Part shown: positions 8,352 to 17,116 of the stretch, piece after piece
How positions within the stretch are numbered: the stretch's first letter is position 1
How the letters are laid out: each line of letters starts with the position of its first letter
DNA from: Paraburkholderia sejongensis
Lineage (GTDB): Bacteria; Pseudomonadota; Gammaproteobacteria; Burkholderiales; Burkholderiaceae
Assembly: GCF_020880815.1 (NCBI RefSeq)
Contig: NZ_JAJITD010000001.1
Span: forward strand, 372,001 to 436,000
Length of the DNA stretch: 64,000 bases
Reading direction: 5' to 3'
Notes under the pieces: model-generated
Database searches by the model: none
Seen by the model: the letters and a program-made list of their open reading frames with translations, nothing else
Told to the model about the DNA's origin: nothing
Made by a program: the position numbers and the translations under genes

Positions 8352-9362
8352 ATGAATTCTCAGCAAAACTCAGTGAAAACAAGCCCCCGCCGCGTATCCG
8401 TCGCGCCGATGATGGACTGGACAGATCGTCATTGCCGTTCGCTGCATCGGATGATTTCGCGCCACACCTGGCTCTACACCGAGATGGTGACGACCGGCGC
8501 ACTGCTGCACGGCGACGTGCCGCGCCATCTCGCGTTTACGCCCGATGAAGCACCGGTTGCGCTGCAACTCGGCGGCAGCGAGCCCGACGATCTGGCGCGC
8601 TCGGCGAAGCTCGGCGAGCAATGGGGCTACGACGAAATCAACCTGAACTGTGGCTGCCCGTCGGAGCGGGTGCAGCGCGGCGCGTTTGGCGCATGCCTGA
8701 TGAACGAGCCGCGACTCGTCGCCGACTGCGTGAAGGCGATGCGCGACGTGGTGTCGGTGCCGGTGACGGTCAAGCACCGGATCGGTGTCGATGCGGTCGA
8801 GGAATATGGGTTCGTGCGCGATTTCGTCGGCACGATCGCCGAGGCAGGCTGCGAGGTGTTCATCGTCCACGCGCGCAACGCGATCCTGAAGGGGCTGAGC
8901 CCGAAGGAAAATCGCGAGATTCCGCCGCTCAAATACGATTACGCGTATCAGCTGAAGCGCGACTTTCCGCAGCTGGAAATCATCATCAACGGCGGGATCA
9001 AGACGCTCGATGAAGTCGAGTTGCACCTTCAGCATGTGGATGGCGTGATGCTCGGGCGCGAGGCTTATCACAATCCGTATGTGCTGGCCGACGTCGACGC
9101 GCGTTTCTACGGTGCGACGCAAGCGCCGCTGACCCGCGACCAGGTCGAAGCAAAACTGATCGAGTATTGCGCGGCGGAAATGGCGCGCGGCACCTATCTC
9201 GGCGCGATCACCCGGCATGCGCTGGGGCTGTATCGCGGCGAAGCGGGCGCACGCGGTTGGCGCCGGGTTCTGTCCGATAGCAAGCGGCTTGCTGCGCGCG
9301 ACCTGGCCATCTTCGACGAGGCAAGACAGCATCTGCGTGAGCCCGTCGAAATTTTTGAATAA
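8352..9362 (+). CDS. dusA: tRNA-dihydrouridine(20/20a) synthase DusA
   Basis: A 336-residue FMN enzyme that reduces uridines 20/20a in the tRNA D-loop with NADPH. The N-terminal SVAPMMDWTDRHCR is the DusA hallmark. The TIM-barrel signature NLNCGCPSERVQRGAFGACL carries the active-site Cys (in GCP). KHRIGVD, FIVHARNAILKGLSPKENR and IINGGIKTLDE are the FMN/tRNA-binding segments. The length equals the family norm. It lies upstream of tRNA-His, a functional echo but not evidence of co-regulation. ATG 8352 is the first sensible start; the ribosome site is weak. Confidence 0.97.
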   Translation: MNSQQNSVKTSPRRVSVAPMMDWTDRHCRSLHRMISRHTWLYTEMVTTGALLHGDVPRHLAFTPDEAPVALQLGGSEPDDLARSAKLGEQWGYDEINLNCGCPSERVQRGAFGACLMNEPRLVADCVKAMRDVVSVPVTVKHRIGVDAVEEYGFVRDFVGTIAEAGCEVFIVHARNAILKGLSPKENREIPPLKYDYAYQLKRDFPQLEIIINGGIKTLDEVELHLQHVDGVMLGREAYHNPYVLADVDARFYGATQAPLTRDQVEAKLIEYCAAEMARGTYLGAITRHALGLYRGEAGARGWRRVLSDSKRLAARDLAIFDEARQHLREPVEIFE

Positions 9363-9367
9363 AGGGC

Positions 9368-9396
9368 TAGGCAAACGCAAATCTTGTTCGTATAAT
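9368..9396 (+). promoter_or_regulatory. Likely promoter of tRNA-His
   Basis: A consensus -10 box TATAAT lies at 9391-9396, with a poor -35 candidate TAGGCA at 9368-9373 (17-base spacer). It sits 55 bases upstream of the tRNA 5' end and directly after the dusA stop. Confidence 0.55.
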
Positions 9397-9451
9397 CTTG
9401 CTTCTTCGTCGGCGAGACAAGTTTTTAAAGCAAGTCAAGCAGATGTTAGTG

Positions 9452-9527
9452 GTGGCTGTAGCTCAGTTGGTAGAGTCCAGGATTGTGATTCCTGTCGTCG
9501 TGGGTTCGAGTCCCATCAGCCACCCCA
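9452..9527 (+). tRNA. tRNA-His (anticodon GTG), CCA encoded
   Basis: Read as a cloverleaf. The acceptor stem GTGGCTG (9452-9458) pairs with CAGCCAC (9517-9523). The D-arm is AGCTCAGTTGGTAGAGT. The anticodon stem CAGGA/TCCTG encloses TTGTGAT with anticodon GTG, and the T-arm is GTGGG-TTCGAGT-CCCAT. Discriminator C73 (9524) and the preceding G at 9451 provide the G-1:C73 pair that marks histidine tRNA. CCA is encoded at 9525-9527. Confidence 0.97.
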
Positions 9528-9552
9528 AAGAATTCAGGCAGTAAAGTTTTGC

Positions 9553-9590
9553 AAACGGCGTTGTGAGAAATCACAACGCCGTTTTTGTTT
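9553..9590 (+). terminator. Rho-independent terminator after tRNA-His
   Basis: A perfect 14-bp stem (9553-9566 with 9571-9584), loop GAAA, followed by GTTTTTGTTT. It starts 25 bases after the tRNA CCA end, so it should end the tRNA transcript. Confidence 0.93.
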
Positions 9591-9778
9591 TGTCTGGGCT
9601 CTTTGAGTTTTGCCCCGCGAGTTCCTCGACATGGAGTGCGGCGCTCGCATTGCGCCCCGGTCCAGGCAATCGCGGGATCGTTTGCTTCGTGCTGGTGCAA
9701 CGGGGCGCACCTCCCTTCGCACAAACGAGGCCGGAGTAAGAGCGCGGCGGACACGAGTTCAGCGTCGTCGACGGCCCC

Positions 9779-10147
9779 TCAATGCCCGTGTCCGCCCATC
9801 CCACCCCCGCTGCTCCACGAACTCCCGCCTCCATGCACGCCGCCGTATCCGCCGCCGTGCCAGCCGCCATGACCGCCGTGCCAACCGCCGCCCTGGCCGT
9901 GCCAGCCGCCGGGACCATGCCAGTAGCCGTGGCCACCGTGGTAATAGCAGCACGGACCGCCGAATCCGCCATAGATACCGACCGTCCCATACACCGGCGC
10001 ATAGGGCGGTCCATACGCATACGGATAGTAGGGCGCCGCGTAGTCATAGCCGTATCCGTAGCCATATCCCGGAGACGGCGCGACCGCGCAGCCGGTGAAA
10101 CTCGCTGCCGCCGCCAGCAGTGTCATCGATGCCATCAGCCTGCTCAC
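9779..10147 (-). CDS. Gly/His/Tyr-rich lipoprotein
   Basis: A 122-residue protein. The signal sequence MSRLMASMTLLAAAASFTGC ends in a lipobox (FTGC, lipidation Cys20). The mature part has two low-complexity blocks: a Tyr/Pro block (GYGYGYGYDYAAPYYPYAYG, about residues 27-46) and a Gly/His/Trp block (about 68-122) with repeated WHGG and HGGHG units. Histidine-rich tails of this kind can bind divalent metals, which is inference. A strong AAGGAG lies about seven bases before ATG 10147. Similar YXXY/GH-rich envelope lipoproteins occur in Burkholderiaceae without known role. Confidence 0.75.
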   Translation of the reverse strand: MSRLMASMTLLAAAASFTGCAVAPSPGYGYGYGYDYAAPYYPYAYGPPYAPVYGTVGIYGGFGGPCCYYHGGHGYWHGPGGWHGQGGGWHGGHGGWHGGGYGGVHGGGSSWSSGGGMGGHGH

Positions 10148-10578
10148 GATTTTCTCCTTGCGTCATAAATCTCGGAAAAGCCGCGCGCAGCAGAGTTCAG
10201 CCGCATTTGTGTCCGCGCGTTACGGTGGCCGGGCCGCTCTCGCGCTGAACCGTTGCGATGAAATGAACGAAGTGAAGCGACGCGCATTCGATCGCGTGCG
10301 GCGCGTGATCGCGCTTAATCGTTTGACCTGCTCAGAGCAGCCGTCGTGCCACCGGCGACCTGTGTCGCATTCCACCAGAGCGCGAGGCAGACAGTAAGAC
10401 AAATCAGGCGGGACGGGCGCGAGGCTCCGGCGTTATAGAACGTCGCTACAGCACCGGCAGCAGCGCGACGCTTTATTTGAATCGCTATAGCAGCGTTTGG
10501 GGCCGAGACGTGTGCCGCGCTTTCTCGACAGAGCACTGCGCAACACGGAAGCTCGCAACATGACCAGCATGCCGGGCA
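10148..10578. other. Intergenic region, nothing definite
   Basis: 431 bases upstream of the Gly/His lipoprotein gene. The leftward ribosome site is at its left edge. No tRNA, no strong hairpin with a T-run and no convincing open frame. Short frames across 10220-10536 are basic, Ala/Arg-rich and without start signals. Confidence 0.45.
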
Positions 10579-10824
10579 TCAATGCGTAATGGCGCCCACC
10601 TGATGCAACAACGGATATACGCCGACAACGAATGCCGCATACAACGCGGCCATCGTCACGCCGGCGGCGGTGCCCCAGATATCACGCGACGCGGCGCCCT
10701 GGCGGAAATGCATCGGCAAGCCGACCGCCAGATAGCCGATCAGAAAGAACACGACGACCGCGAGCACGGGCGGCAAATCGTGGCCGATAAATCCTGGCAA
10801 CGCGGACAGATTGAATGAATGCAT
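10579..10824 (-). CDS. Small two-helix membrane protein, unknown function
   Basis: An 81-residue protein from MHSFNLSALPGFIGHDLPPV. Two membrane spans are visible: PVLAVVVFFLIGYLAVGLPM (about residues 19-38) and about 54-75 (TAAGVTMAALYAAFVVGVYP). The linker is short and basic (HFRQGAASRDIW). The start at 10824 is preferred because codons upstream to 10929 encode a polar, Pro/Arg-containing stretch, but the ribosome site is weak for either. Function unknown. Confidence 0.55.
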   Translation of the reverse strand: MHSFNLSALPGFIGHDLPPVLAVVVFFLIGYLAVGLPMHFRQGAASRDIWGTAAGVTMAALYAAFVVGVYPLLHQVGAITH

Positions 10825-11114
10825 GGGGCGGACAAACGCGCAAGGAGGGGATTCGCGCCACGTCGGCACACGAGAATCCGAACCGACGAATAGCGCAGGA
10901 TCGACGTCACGCTCGACGCTTTGCGTCACGACGATCTATGCCGATTAAAGTCCACGCCTATGCGATACGCAAGCAAAACACTGTTTAAATTTTTTACCGA
11001 CAAGACTTGCTTGCAACTGGCCTGCGACACGACTTTCAGCGAGCGTTGGCCGCGCTTCGCGCGGCTTTCATCGCGAGTGTGCAGCAAGTTCATCGCGAGT
11101 CCGCGACGCTCGCT

Positions 11115-11339
11115 TCAACGCTTGCGCGCAGCCTTCAGAAGCGGTTCGAGCAGCGGCTTCAAACCGTTGTGATCGATCTCGTGCATCAGCGCGAGCAGAC
11201 GGCCGATCTCGCCGGGCGGAAAACCTTCTCTCGCGAACCAGTTCAGATAATGGCCGGGCAGCTCCGCGATCAGGCGGCCCTGGTATTTGCCGTACGGCAT
11301 CACGCGTGTGACCAGCAGTTCGAGTTGTTCGGGATTCAT
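11115..11339 (-). CDS. DUF3820-family small protein
   Basis: A 74-residue protein starting MNPEQLELLVTRVMPYGKYQ. The run MPYGKYQGRLIAELPGHYLN followed by WFAREGFPPGEIGRLL is the signature of the DUF3820 (putative quorum-sensing-regulated virulence factor) family, whose members are about 70 residues. It is cytoplasmic, with no membrane segment and a basic C-terminus (LLKAARKR). Upstream codons lack family similarity, so ATG 11339 is chosen. The biochemical function of the family is not established. Confidence 0.8.
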   Translation of the reverse strand: MNPEQLELLVTRVMPYGKYQGRLIAELPGHYLNWFAREGFPPGEIGRLLALMHEIDHNGLKPLLEPLLKAARKR

Positions 11340-11497
11340 CGCGACGTGATGCAGGTGAATGACAGCCAGGTGGCCGGTAAGTAGCCAGTAAGTAGCCGGC
11401 GCAGGCGGCAGCCCGCGCATTCTAGCGTGTGTGCAGCTCTCGCAGCGGCGTGGTAACGTCTGCGCTTTCCGTTCACCTCTTCGACAGGACAAGTTAG

Positions 11498-12550
11498 ATG
11501 GAATACCGCAGACTCGGCGACTCCGACGTGCAGGTCAGCCTGATTGGTCTGGGCACGATGACCTGGGGCGAGCAGAACACCGAACAGCAAGCGCATGCGC
11601 AGATCGACTACGCGCTCGATCACGGTGTGACGCTGATCGATACCGCCGAAATGTACCCGGTGCCGCCGCGCGCCGAAACGCAAGGCTCGACCGAACGCTA
11701 CATCGGCACGTGGCTCGCGCAGCACAAGAGCGCGCGCGAGAAGATCGTGCTCGCCACCAAGATCGCCGGCCCCGCGCGTCAGCCGCACAATCCGCGTCAT
11801 ATCCGCGGCGCGGACAACCAGTTCGACCGCAAGAATCTGACCGAGGCGCTCAACGACAGTCTCAAGCGTCTGCAGACGGACTACGTCGATCTGTATCAGC
11901 TGCACTGGCCGGATCGCAGCACGATGACGTTTGGCCGCCCCGTGTATCCGTGGGTCGACGACGCGTACACGGTGCCGATCGAAGAAACCCTGTCGGTGCT
12001 CGCCGAATTCGTGAAGGCCGGCAAGGTGCGCCATATCGGCGTGTCGAACGAAACGCCGTGGGGCGTCGCGCAGTTTCTTCGCGCGGCCGAAAAGCTCGGC
12101 CTGCCGCGCATCGTCAGCATCCAGAATCCGTACAGCCTGCTGAACCGCACCTACGAGGTGGGTCTGTCCGAGTACGCGCATCGCGACAACATCGGTCTGC
12201 TCGCCTATTCGCCACTCGCGTTCGGCTGGCTGTCGGGCAAGTACGAAGGCGGCGCGCGTCCGGCCGGCGCGCGTATCACGCTGTTCGAGCGCTTCCAGCG
12301 CTACAGCAAGCCGCATGCGGTGCAGGCCACCACGCGCTACGTCGAGCTCGCGAAGCGGCACGGCATGTCGCCCGCGCAATTCGCGCTCGCGTTCGTCAAC
12401 AGCCGGCCGTTCGTGACGAGCAATCTGATCGGCGCGACGTCCCTCGAGCAGTTGAAGGAAAACATCGCGAGTGCCGACGTGAAATTGTCGGCGGAAGTGC
12501 TCGCGGAAATCGACGCGCTGCACGAGTTGCAGCCGAATCCGGCACCGTAA
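11498..12550 (+). CDS. NADP(H)-dependent aldo/keto reductase, Tas-like
   Basis: A 350-residue TIM-barrel oxidoreductase. The catalytic residues of the superfamily are present: Asp48 and Tyr53 in LIDTAEMYP, Lys88 in VLATKIAG, and the His in LYQLHWPD (about residue 136). The NADP-binding C-terminal part includes TSNLIGATSLEQLKENI. The insertion after strand 3 (PARQPHNPRHIRGADNQFDR) and the overall length match the E. coli Tas subgroup. The physiological substrate is unknown. It is monocistronic: it begins 158 bases after the divergent DUF3820 start and is convergent with the M20 peptidase gene. Confidence 0.9.
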   Translation: MEYRRLGDSDVQVSLIGLGTMTWGEQNTEQQAHAQIDYALDHGVTLIDTAEMYPVPPRAETQGSTERYIGTWLAQHKSAREKIVLATKIAGPARQPHNPRHIRGADNQFDRKNLTEALNDSLKRLQTDYVDLYQLHWPDRSTMTFGRPVYPWVDDAYTVPIEETLSVLAEFVKAGKVRHIGVSNETPWGVAQFLRAAEKLGLPRIVSIQNPYSLLNRTYEVGLSEYAHRDNIGLLAYSPLAFGWLSGKYEGGARPAGARITLFERFQRYSKPHAVQATTRYVELAKRHGMSPAQFALAFVNSRPFVTSNLIGATSLEQLKENIASADVKLSAEVLAEIDALHELQPNPAP

Positions 12551-12702
12551 GCGCCGTTGCCGTGGACGTCGCGAGCGCTGCGCGTGCAGTGAAAAAGCGG
12601 CGCTCACGGCACGCGCTTGATGTGATGGTTAGGCGGGTTGCGGGGGAAGGGGGGCCGAACTGAGCGGCCCGCAGCCCGCAGCCCCCAGCCCGCCACAGTC
12701 AC

Positions 12703-14088
12703 TCATCTTCGCGGCGAATTCTCGCCCAGATCCCAGAACAATCCCGCCATCATCTGCAGCCCCTCGCGCACGACCGGGCCGAGCAGATGTTCGTTGGGCG
12801 CATGCTGCGAGCAGGCCGGATACGAGTGCGGCACCCAGATCGTCGGCAGTCCGAGCGTATCGGCGAACACTTCGTTCGGCAGCGTGCCGCCGAGGTTCGG
12901 CAGCACCGCGGTCTTCTTGCCGGTGGTCTGCTCGAGCGATGCGATCGCCCACTCGACCCACGGATCGTCCGGATCCAGCCGCGTGGCCGGCGCGCCGCGT
13001 TCGACTTCGATCTCGACCAGTTGAAAGCCGTGCGCATCGAGATGCTCGCGCAGATGACGGCCGAGGTTTTCCCAGTTGGTGCCGACCACGAAACGCAGTT
13101 GGCAAACCGCGAACGCCGACGACGGAATCGCATTGACCGGGTTCTCGGGGTTGCCCGCCTTCAACGCCAGCACCTCGAAGCTGTTCCAGCCGAATACGCG
13201 CTCCGGCGCGCTCAGGCCGGGCTCGCCCCAGTTGTCGTCGACCGCCGGGTCGCCGGGGCCGCCGCCGACCGCGATGTCGGCCAGCGCGCGGCGCACGGCC
13301 GGCGGAATCGGCGGCGGGCGCAAGCCTTCGACCGCGATCACGCCGCGCGCATCGACGAGGCTCGCCAGCGCATTCGCGAGCACGGTGGCCGGGTTGCGCA
13401 GCAGCCCGCCCCAGTTGCCCGAATGATGCGCGCCGTCGCGCAGATTCAACGACAGCCGGAAATTGACGGCGCCGCGCGAGCCGAGAAACACGGTCGGGCG
13501 GCGCGCGGCGAGGCGCGGGCCGTCGGAAGCGATCAGCACGTCGGCGGCGAGTTCGTCGCGGTGCGCGCGGCAGATCGCATCCAGTCCGGGCGAGCCGGTT
13601 TCCTCGCCCATCTCGATCAGCAGTTTCGTGTTGAAGCCGAGCTTGCCGTCGCGCGCCGCGAGCACGCTGGCGAGCGCGGCGAGATTGATCGAATGCTGGC
13701 CCTTGTTGTCGGCGGTGCCGCGGCCGAACCAGCGCTCGCCTTCGACCGTCACCGTCCACGGATTCAGCGGCGCGCGCCACTGGCTGTCGTAGCCGCGCAC
13801 GACGTCGCCGTGGCCGTAAATCAGGACGGTCGGCAGCGCGTCGCCTTCATGGCGGTTTGCGAGAAGGAACGGGCCGAAGCCGTCCACCGGGTTATCGACG
13901 ATGCGCGTGCTGAAGCCAAGACGCTGCGCTTCGGGCTCGATCTCATCGGTCAGATACGACAGCAGCAGCGCGCCGCGCCCGCTCTCCTGACTTTCAGTGC
14001 GAAAGGCGACGCGCCGGCTCAGGTCGGCAAGAAAGGCGCCGGAGTCGAAATGCCGGGTAGCGTGCTCGATCGCCTCGGTGCGGCTCAT
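12703..14088 (-). CDS. M20-family zinc dipeptidase/deacylase
   Basis: A 461-residue metallopeptidase. Metal and catalytic motifs in order: LIYGHGDVV (first metal His and Asp, about residue 92), GRGTADNKGQ (second Asp), IEMGEETGSPGLD (catalytic Glu and metal Glu), and the late His in PNEHLLGP. A central dimerisation domain (about 200-320) includes GAHHSGNWGG. There is no signal peptide, so it is cytoplasmic. The GGAG-preceded ATG at 14088 was chosen over longer frames. It is divergent from a LysR regulator, which commonly controls its neighbour. The true substrate (dipeptide, N-acyl amino acid or carbamoyl compound) cannot be fixed. Confidence 0.88.
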   Translation of the reverse strand: MSRTEAIEHATRHFDSGAFLADLSRRVAFRTESQESGRGALLLSYLTDEIEPEAQRLGFSTRIVDNPVDGFGPFLLANRHEGDALPTVLIYGHGDVVRGYDSQWRAPLNPWTVTVEGERWFGRGTADNKGQHSINLAALASVLAARDGKLGFNTKLLIEMGEETGSPGLDAICRAHRDELAADVLIASDGPRLAARRPTVFLGSRGAVNFRLSLNLRDGAHHSGNWGGLLRNPATVLANALASLVDARGVIAVEGLRPPPIPPAVRRALADIAVGGGPGDPAVDDNWGEPGLSAPERVFGWNSFEVLALKAGNPENPVNAIPSSAFAVCQLRFVVGTNWENLGRHLREHLDAHGFQLVEIEVERGAPATRLDPDDPWVEWAIASLEQTTGKKTAVLPNLGGTLPNEVFADTLGLPTIWVPHSYPACSQHAPNEHLLGPVVREGLQMMAGLFWDLGENSPRR

Positions 14089-14377
14089 GGGGTGTCTCCA
14101 ATGCGGGGGTATCGTGGGGGAAGGGGCGCGAGGCTCGATGGGGAGCCGGTCGATCCGGCACGCAAGCGCCGATGCCATCAGTGGCCTGCACTTTGCGACT
14201 GATTCTAGAAGCGCATTATTTTTGTCACAATGATCGTGTTTCGAAGCTTGCGTTGCCGGAAAGGCAAAGCTCGCACACGAGGCGAAGCGTTTTTTCAGCG
14301 CCGCATGCGCGTGAACGCACGCCCGCGCAGACGCGTGATCCGTGAATCGTTGCAACCGACCGGAAAGAGGCAATCGA

Positions 14378-15361
14378 ATGGCACGTTCCCTGCACGGCAT
14401 CGCGCTGCGCTATTTCGTCGAAGTCGCGCGCAGCGGCTCGCTGAGCGATGCATCCGAACGGCTGCACGTCGCGGTATCGGCGATCAGCCGGCAGATCGCA
14501 CGGCTCGAAAGCGAGCTCGGCGCGACACTGTTCGAGCGGCGGCCGCGCGGGATGGCGCTATCCGAAGCCGGTGAGCGGCTGCTCGGGTACGCGCAGCGCA
14601 GCCTGCTCGAAGCTGAGCACGTGATGAAGGAGATCGGTGGTCTCGCGACCCTGCACGGCAGCCGCATCAAGGTGGCGACCGCCGAGGGCTTCGCGGTCGA
14701 TTTCCTGCCCGCCGCGATTGCCGATTTCCGTCGCGAACACCCGGGCATCGACTTCACGTTGTCGGTGATGGCGCCGGCCGACGCCACCCGTCAGGTGCGC
14801 GACGGCGACGCCGACCTCGCGATGACCTTCAGCCTCGCGCCGGAGAAGGGTGTCAAGGTCGAGCACACCGAACGCTCGCCGGTCCTCGCGCTGGTGCGCG
14901 CCGATCATCCGCTCGCCGCGCGCGCGAAATTGTCGTTGGCCGAGGTGAGCCGCTATCCGCTGGCGCTGTCGGAAGCGGGCACGACGATTCGTCAGTTGAT
15001 CGACATCACCTGCGCGCTCGAAGGCATCCTGCTCGAGCCGGACCTGATCTGCAACAACAGCGGCTCGATGTATCGCTATGCGCAGAAGAGCGGCGCGATC
15101 ATGTTCACCGGCCTGCTGACGGTGCGCGATCGTTACGCGGACGACGGCTTCGTCGCGATTGCGTTGTCCGATCCGCAGATGCGCCAGCGCAGCATTCAAG
15201 TGCAGACGATGGCCGGCCGCGAGTTGCCGCCGTCGGTGCGCGCGTTTCGCGATCACCTGATTGCGCGGATCGTCGACGCGAAACCGGCCGGCACGGCGGC
15301 GCCGAAAGGGGCGCGCGCGGGCGGTAAGCGTGCGCCGCGACGCACGCAAGCGGGCCGGTGA
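14378..15361 (+). CDS. LysR-family transcriptional regulator
   Basis: A 327-residue LysR protein. The N-terminal winged helix (LRYFVEVARSGSLSDASERL, then VAVSAISRQIARLESELG) is followed by a type 2 periplasmic-binding fold effector domain from about residue 90, and a basic tail (GKRAPRRTQAGR). It is divergent from the M20 peptidase gene with 289 bases between starts, the classic LysR target arrangement. ATG 14378 has AAAGAGG at 14364-14370. Effector unknown; the neighbour suggests an amino-acid or peptide derivative, which is inference. Confidence 0.92.
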   Translation: MARSLHGIALRYFVEVARSGSLSDASERLHVAVSAISRQIARLESELGATLFERRPRGMALSEAGERLLGYAQRSLLEAEHVMKEIGGLATLHGSRIKVATAEGFAVDFLPAAIADFRREHPGIDFTLSVMAPADATRQVRDGDADLAMTFSLAPEKGVKVEHTERSPVLALVRADHPLAARAKLSLAEVSRYPLALSEAGTTIRQLIDITCALEGILLEPDLICNNSGSMYRYAQKSGAIMFTGLLTVRDRYADDGFVAIALSDPQMRQRSIQVQTMAGRELPPSVRAFRDHLIARIVDAKPAGTAAPKGARAGGKRAPRRTQAGR

Positions 15362-15707
15362 GGTAGGTCCTTCAGGTGGGCCGCTCAGGTGGGCCGCTGA
15401 CGCGGGCCTCGGAAGCACGCGTAAACGCCCCACGAAACAACGGCGAGCGCACGCTAAACGGGCAAATGTCCTCCCGGAATGCGAATCACGACCTAAACTG
15501 TGGTGGACGGGCGCGGCCCCGGGCCTCCGGCATGCATGCGCAACCATCACGAACACCGGGGCAATCATGACAATCTCATTGCGCTCGCGCGATGCCGCCC
15601 GCGATGCTGCAACGCACACTGTCGGCATCATCGAATCCGAACAACAAACGCGGCGCGTCGTTGGCACGGCGCAACCGGCAATCACAAGGCGATAGGACCA
15701 CCAATCA
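15362..15707. other. Intergenic region with a short tandem repeat
   Basis: 346 bases. TCAGGTGGGCCGC occurs twice in tandem at 15372-15397 just after the LysR stop. A 42-codon frame at 15567-15695 starts MTISLRSRDAARDA but has no ribosome site and no recognisable feature. Nothing else is supported. Confidence 0.4.
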
Positions 15708-16130
15708 ATGGCGCAACAAAAAACCAATCCGAAACTCGAACAGGCGCTCACGCGTGGCGATCTGGCAATCCGGCAGGCGAACTCGGCGCGCGCAACCGCG
15801 TTGTTGCGGGCGCTCGCGAGGATGATCGTCGATGCGTCGGCAACCATCGGCGTCGAAGCGTTCACGCTGATTCACGACGGCGACAAGATCTACGATCCCG
15901 CCGATGGGCTGTGGCCGCAGGCGCTGCTGATTTCGCTCGATGGTCCGGTCGAGGATTCGGACCCCGACGAACTGCGCACGATCCGGCTGCTCGCGAACGA
16001 TCCGGGCACCGTGTTCCGGGTCGAGTGGCAGCGTGCCGACGGCAAGATCGGGCGACATGAGGGCGGTCCGTTCGCGACTGTCGCGTTCATCTCGGACGTC
16101 GAGATTCCGTGGACCGACGACGAAGATTGA
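15708..16130 (+). CDS. Hypothetical acidic protein (140 residues)
   Basis: Starts MAQQKTNPKLEQALTRGDLA and ends in an acidic tail WTDDED. The first 50 residues look helical (RATALLRALARMIVDASATI). The rest alternates as beta strands with turns (GVEAFTLIHDGDKIYDPADG, then FRVEWQRADGKIG). Cytoplasmic; no signal peptide or membrane segment. The ribosome site is weak (AGGA about 15 bases upstream). It is convergent with the nodJ-like gene. I do not recognise a family. Confidence 0.65.
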   Translation: MAQQKTNPKLEQALTRGDLAIRQANSARATALLRALARMIVDASATIGVEAFTLIHDGDKIYDPADGLWPQALLISLDGPVEDSDPDELRTIRLLANDPGTVFRVEWQRADGKIGRHEGGPFATVAFISDVEIPWTDDED

Positions 16131-16245
16131 CGCGGTAAGTCAAAAGATTCGCCGGCGACGGCGCAGAGGTACGGTCAGCGCGGGCGCATGTGAAATGCGC
16201 GCGCGGCTGGCCGTTTTCGCATGATGGGCGAGGGCGGCCTCGCGC

Positions 16246-17073
16246 CTACTTCATCATCCGGCGCCGGAACAGGATCGCCGACACGATAAAGCCGCCCACC
16301 GCATACGCGGCTAGCACACTCACATGCAGCAGCGCATGTTCGAGCGGTCGCCCCAGCATCGCGGGGCGGATCAGTTCGACCGCGTTCGCAAGCGGCAACG
16401 CTGCGGTCACGATCTGCGCGGCGGCGGGCAATTGCGAGGTCGGAAAGAATACGCCGGAGAGCAGCAGCATCGGCGTGAGCACCAGCGTCTGGTAGAACAT
16501 GAAAAAGTCGTACGACGGCGCGAGCGCGGTCACGATCATCGCGACGCTCGCGAATGCGAGACCGGCGAGCACGATGACCGGCAGCGCGAGCAGCATCGAC
16601 GGAAAACTCGCGTAGCCGAGCGCGCCGGCCACCAGCATGATCGCGATGCCCGACAGCACCGACTTGCTGGCCGCCCATGCGACCTCGCCGAGCACCACGT
16701 CGCCGAGCGACAGCGGCGTATGCATGATCGCCTCCCACGTGCGCTGCACGTGCATGCGCGAAAAGCCCGAATACATTGCTTCGAAACTCGCCGACATCAT
16801 CACGCTCGACGCCGCGGTGCCGGCCGCCAGAAACGCAATGTACGACACGCCATCGACGTGTCCGACCATCAGCCCGAGCCCCAGACCCAGACCGAACAGA
16901 TAGATCATCGGATCGGCGAGATTGCCGAACATCGATGCAAGCGCGAGCTTCTTCCACACCAGATAATTGCGCCGCCAGACCGCGATCCAGTTCACCGCGT
17001 TGGCCGGGAACGCGGCGAACGGTTGCTGTGCGGACGGCGTGCCGTCGTGAGTGTCGTAGGTGCGTGCGTCCAT
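16246..17073 (-). CDS. nodJ: NodJ-type ABC-2 transporter permease
   Basis: A 275-residue inner-membrane permease of the ABC-2 (NodJ/DrrB) family. A cytosolic N-terminus is followed by about six membrane spans; the family-typical stretches are [20 protein letters not shown], the helix around [20 protein letters not shown], and [15 protein letters not shown]. It pairs with the ATPase gene 43 bases upstream in the same operon. In rhizobia NodIJ exports lipochitin oligosaccharide. The same pair is common in non-nodulating Burkholderiaceae, where the substrate is unknown, so the name marks the family rather than a nodulation role. Confidence 0.85.
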   Translation of the reverse strand: MDARTYDTHDGTPSAQQPFAAFPANAVNWIAVWRRNYLVWKKLALASMFGNLADPMIYLFGLGLGLGLMVGHVDGVSYIAFLAAGTAASSVMMSASFEAMYSGFSRMHVQRTWEAIMHTPLSLGDVVLGEVAWAASKSVLSGIAIMLVAGALGYASFPSMLLALPVIVLAGLAFASVAMIVTALAPSYDFFMFYQTLVLTPMLLLSGVFFPTSQLPAAAQIVTAALPLANAVELIRPAMLGRPLEHALLHVSVLAAYAVGGFIVSAILFRRRMMK

Positions 17074-17116
17074 CAGAGTTCTCGCGTATGTCGTGCGTGG
17101 CGGGTGCCGCGCATGA

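Noticed and set aside
9452..9590. tRNA-His as an integration site of a mobile element
   Set aside because: The tRNA is followed at once by its own terminator and small host-type genes. No integrase and no repeat of the tRNA 3' end is seen in the window.
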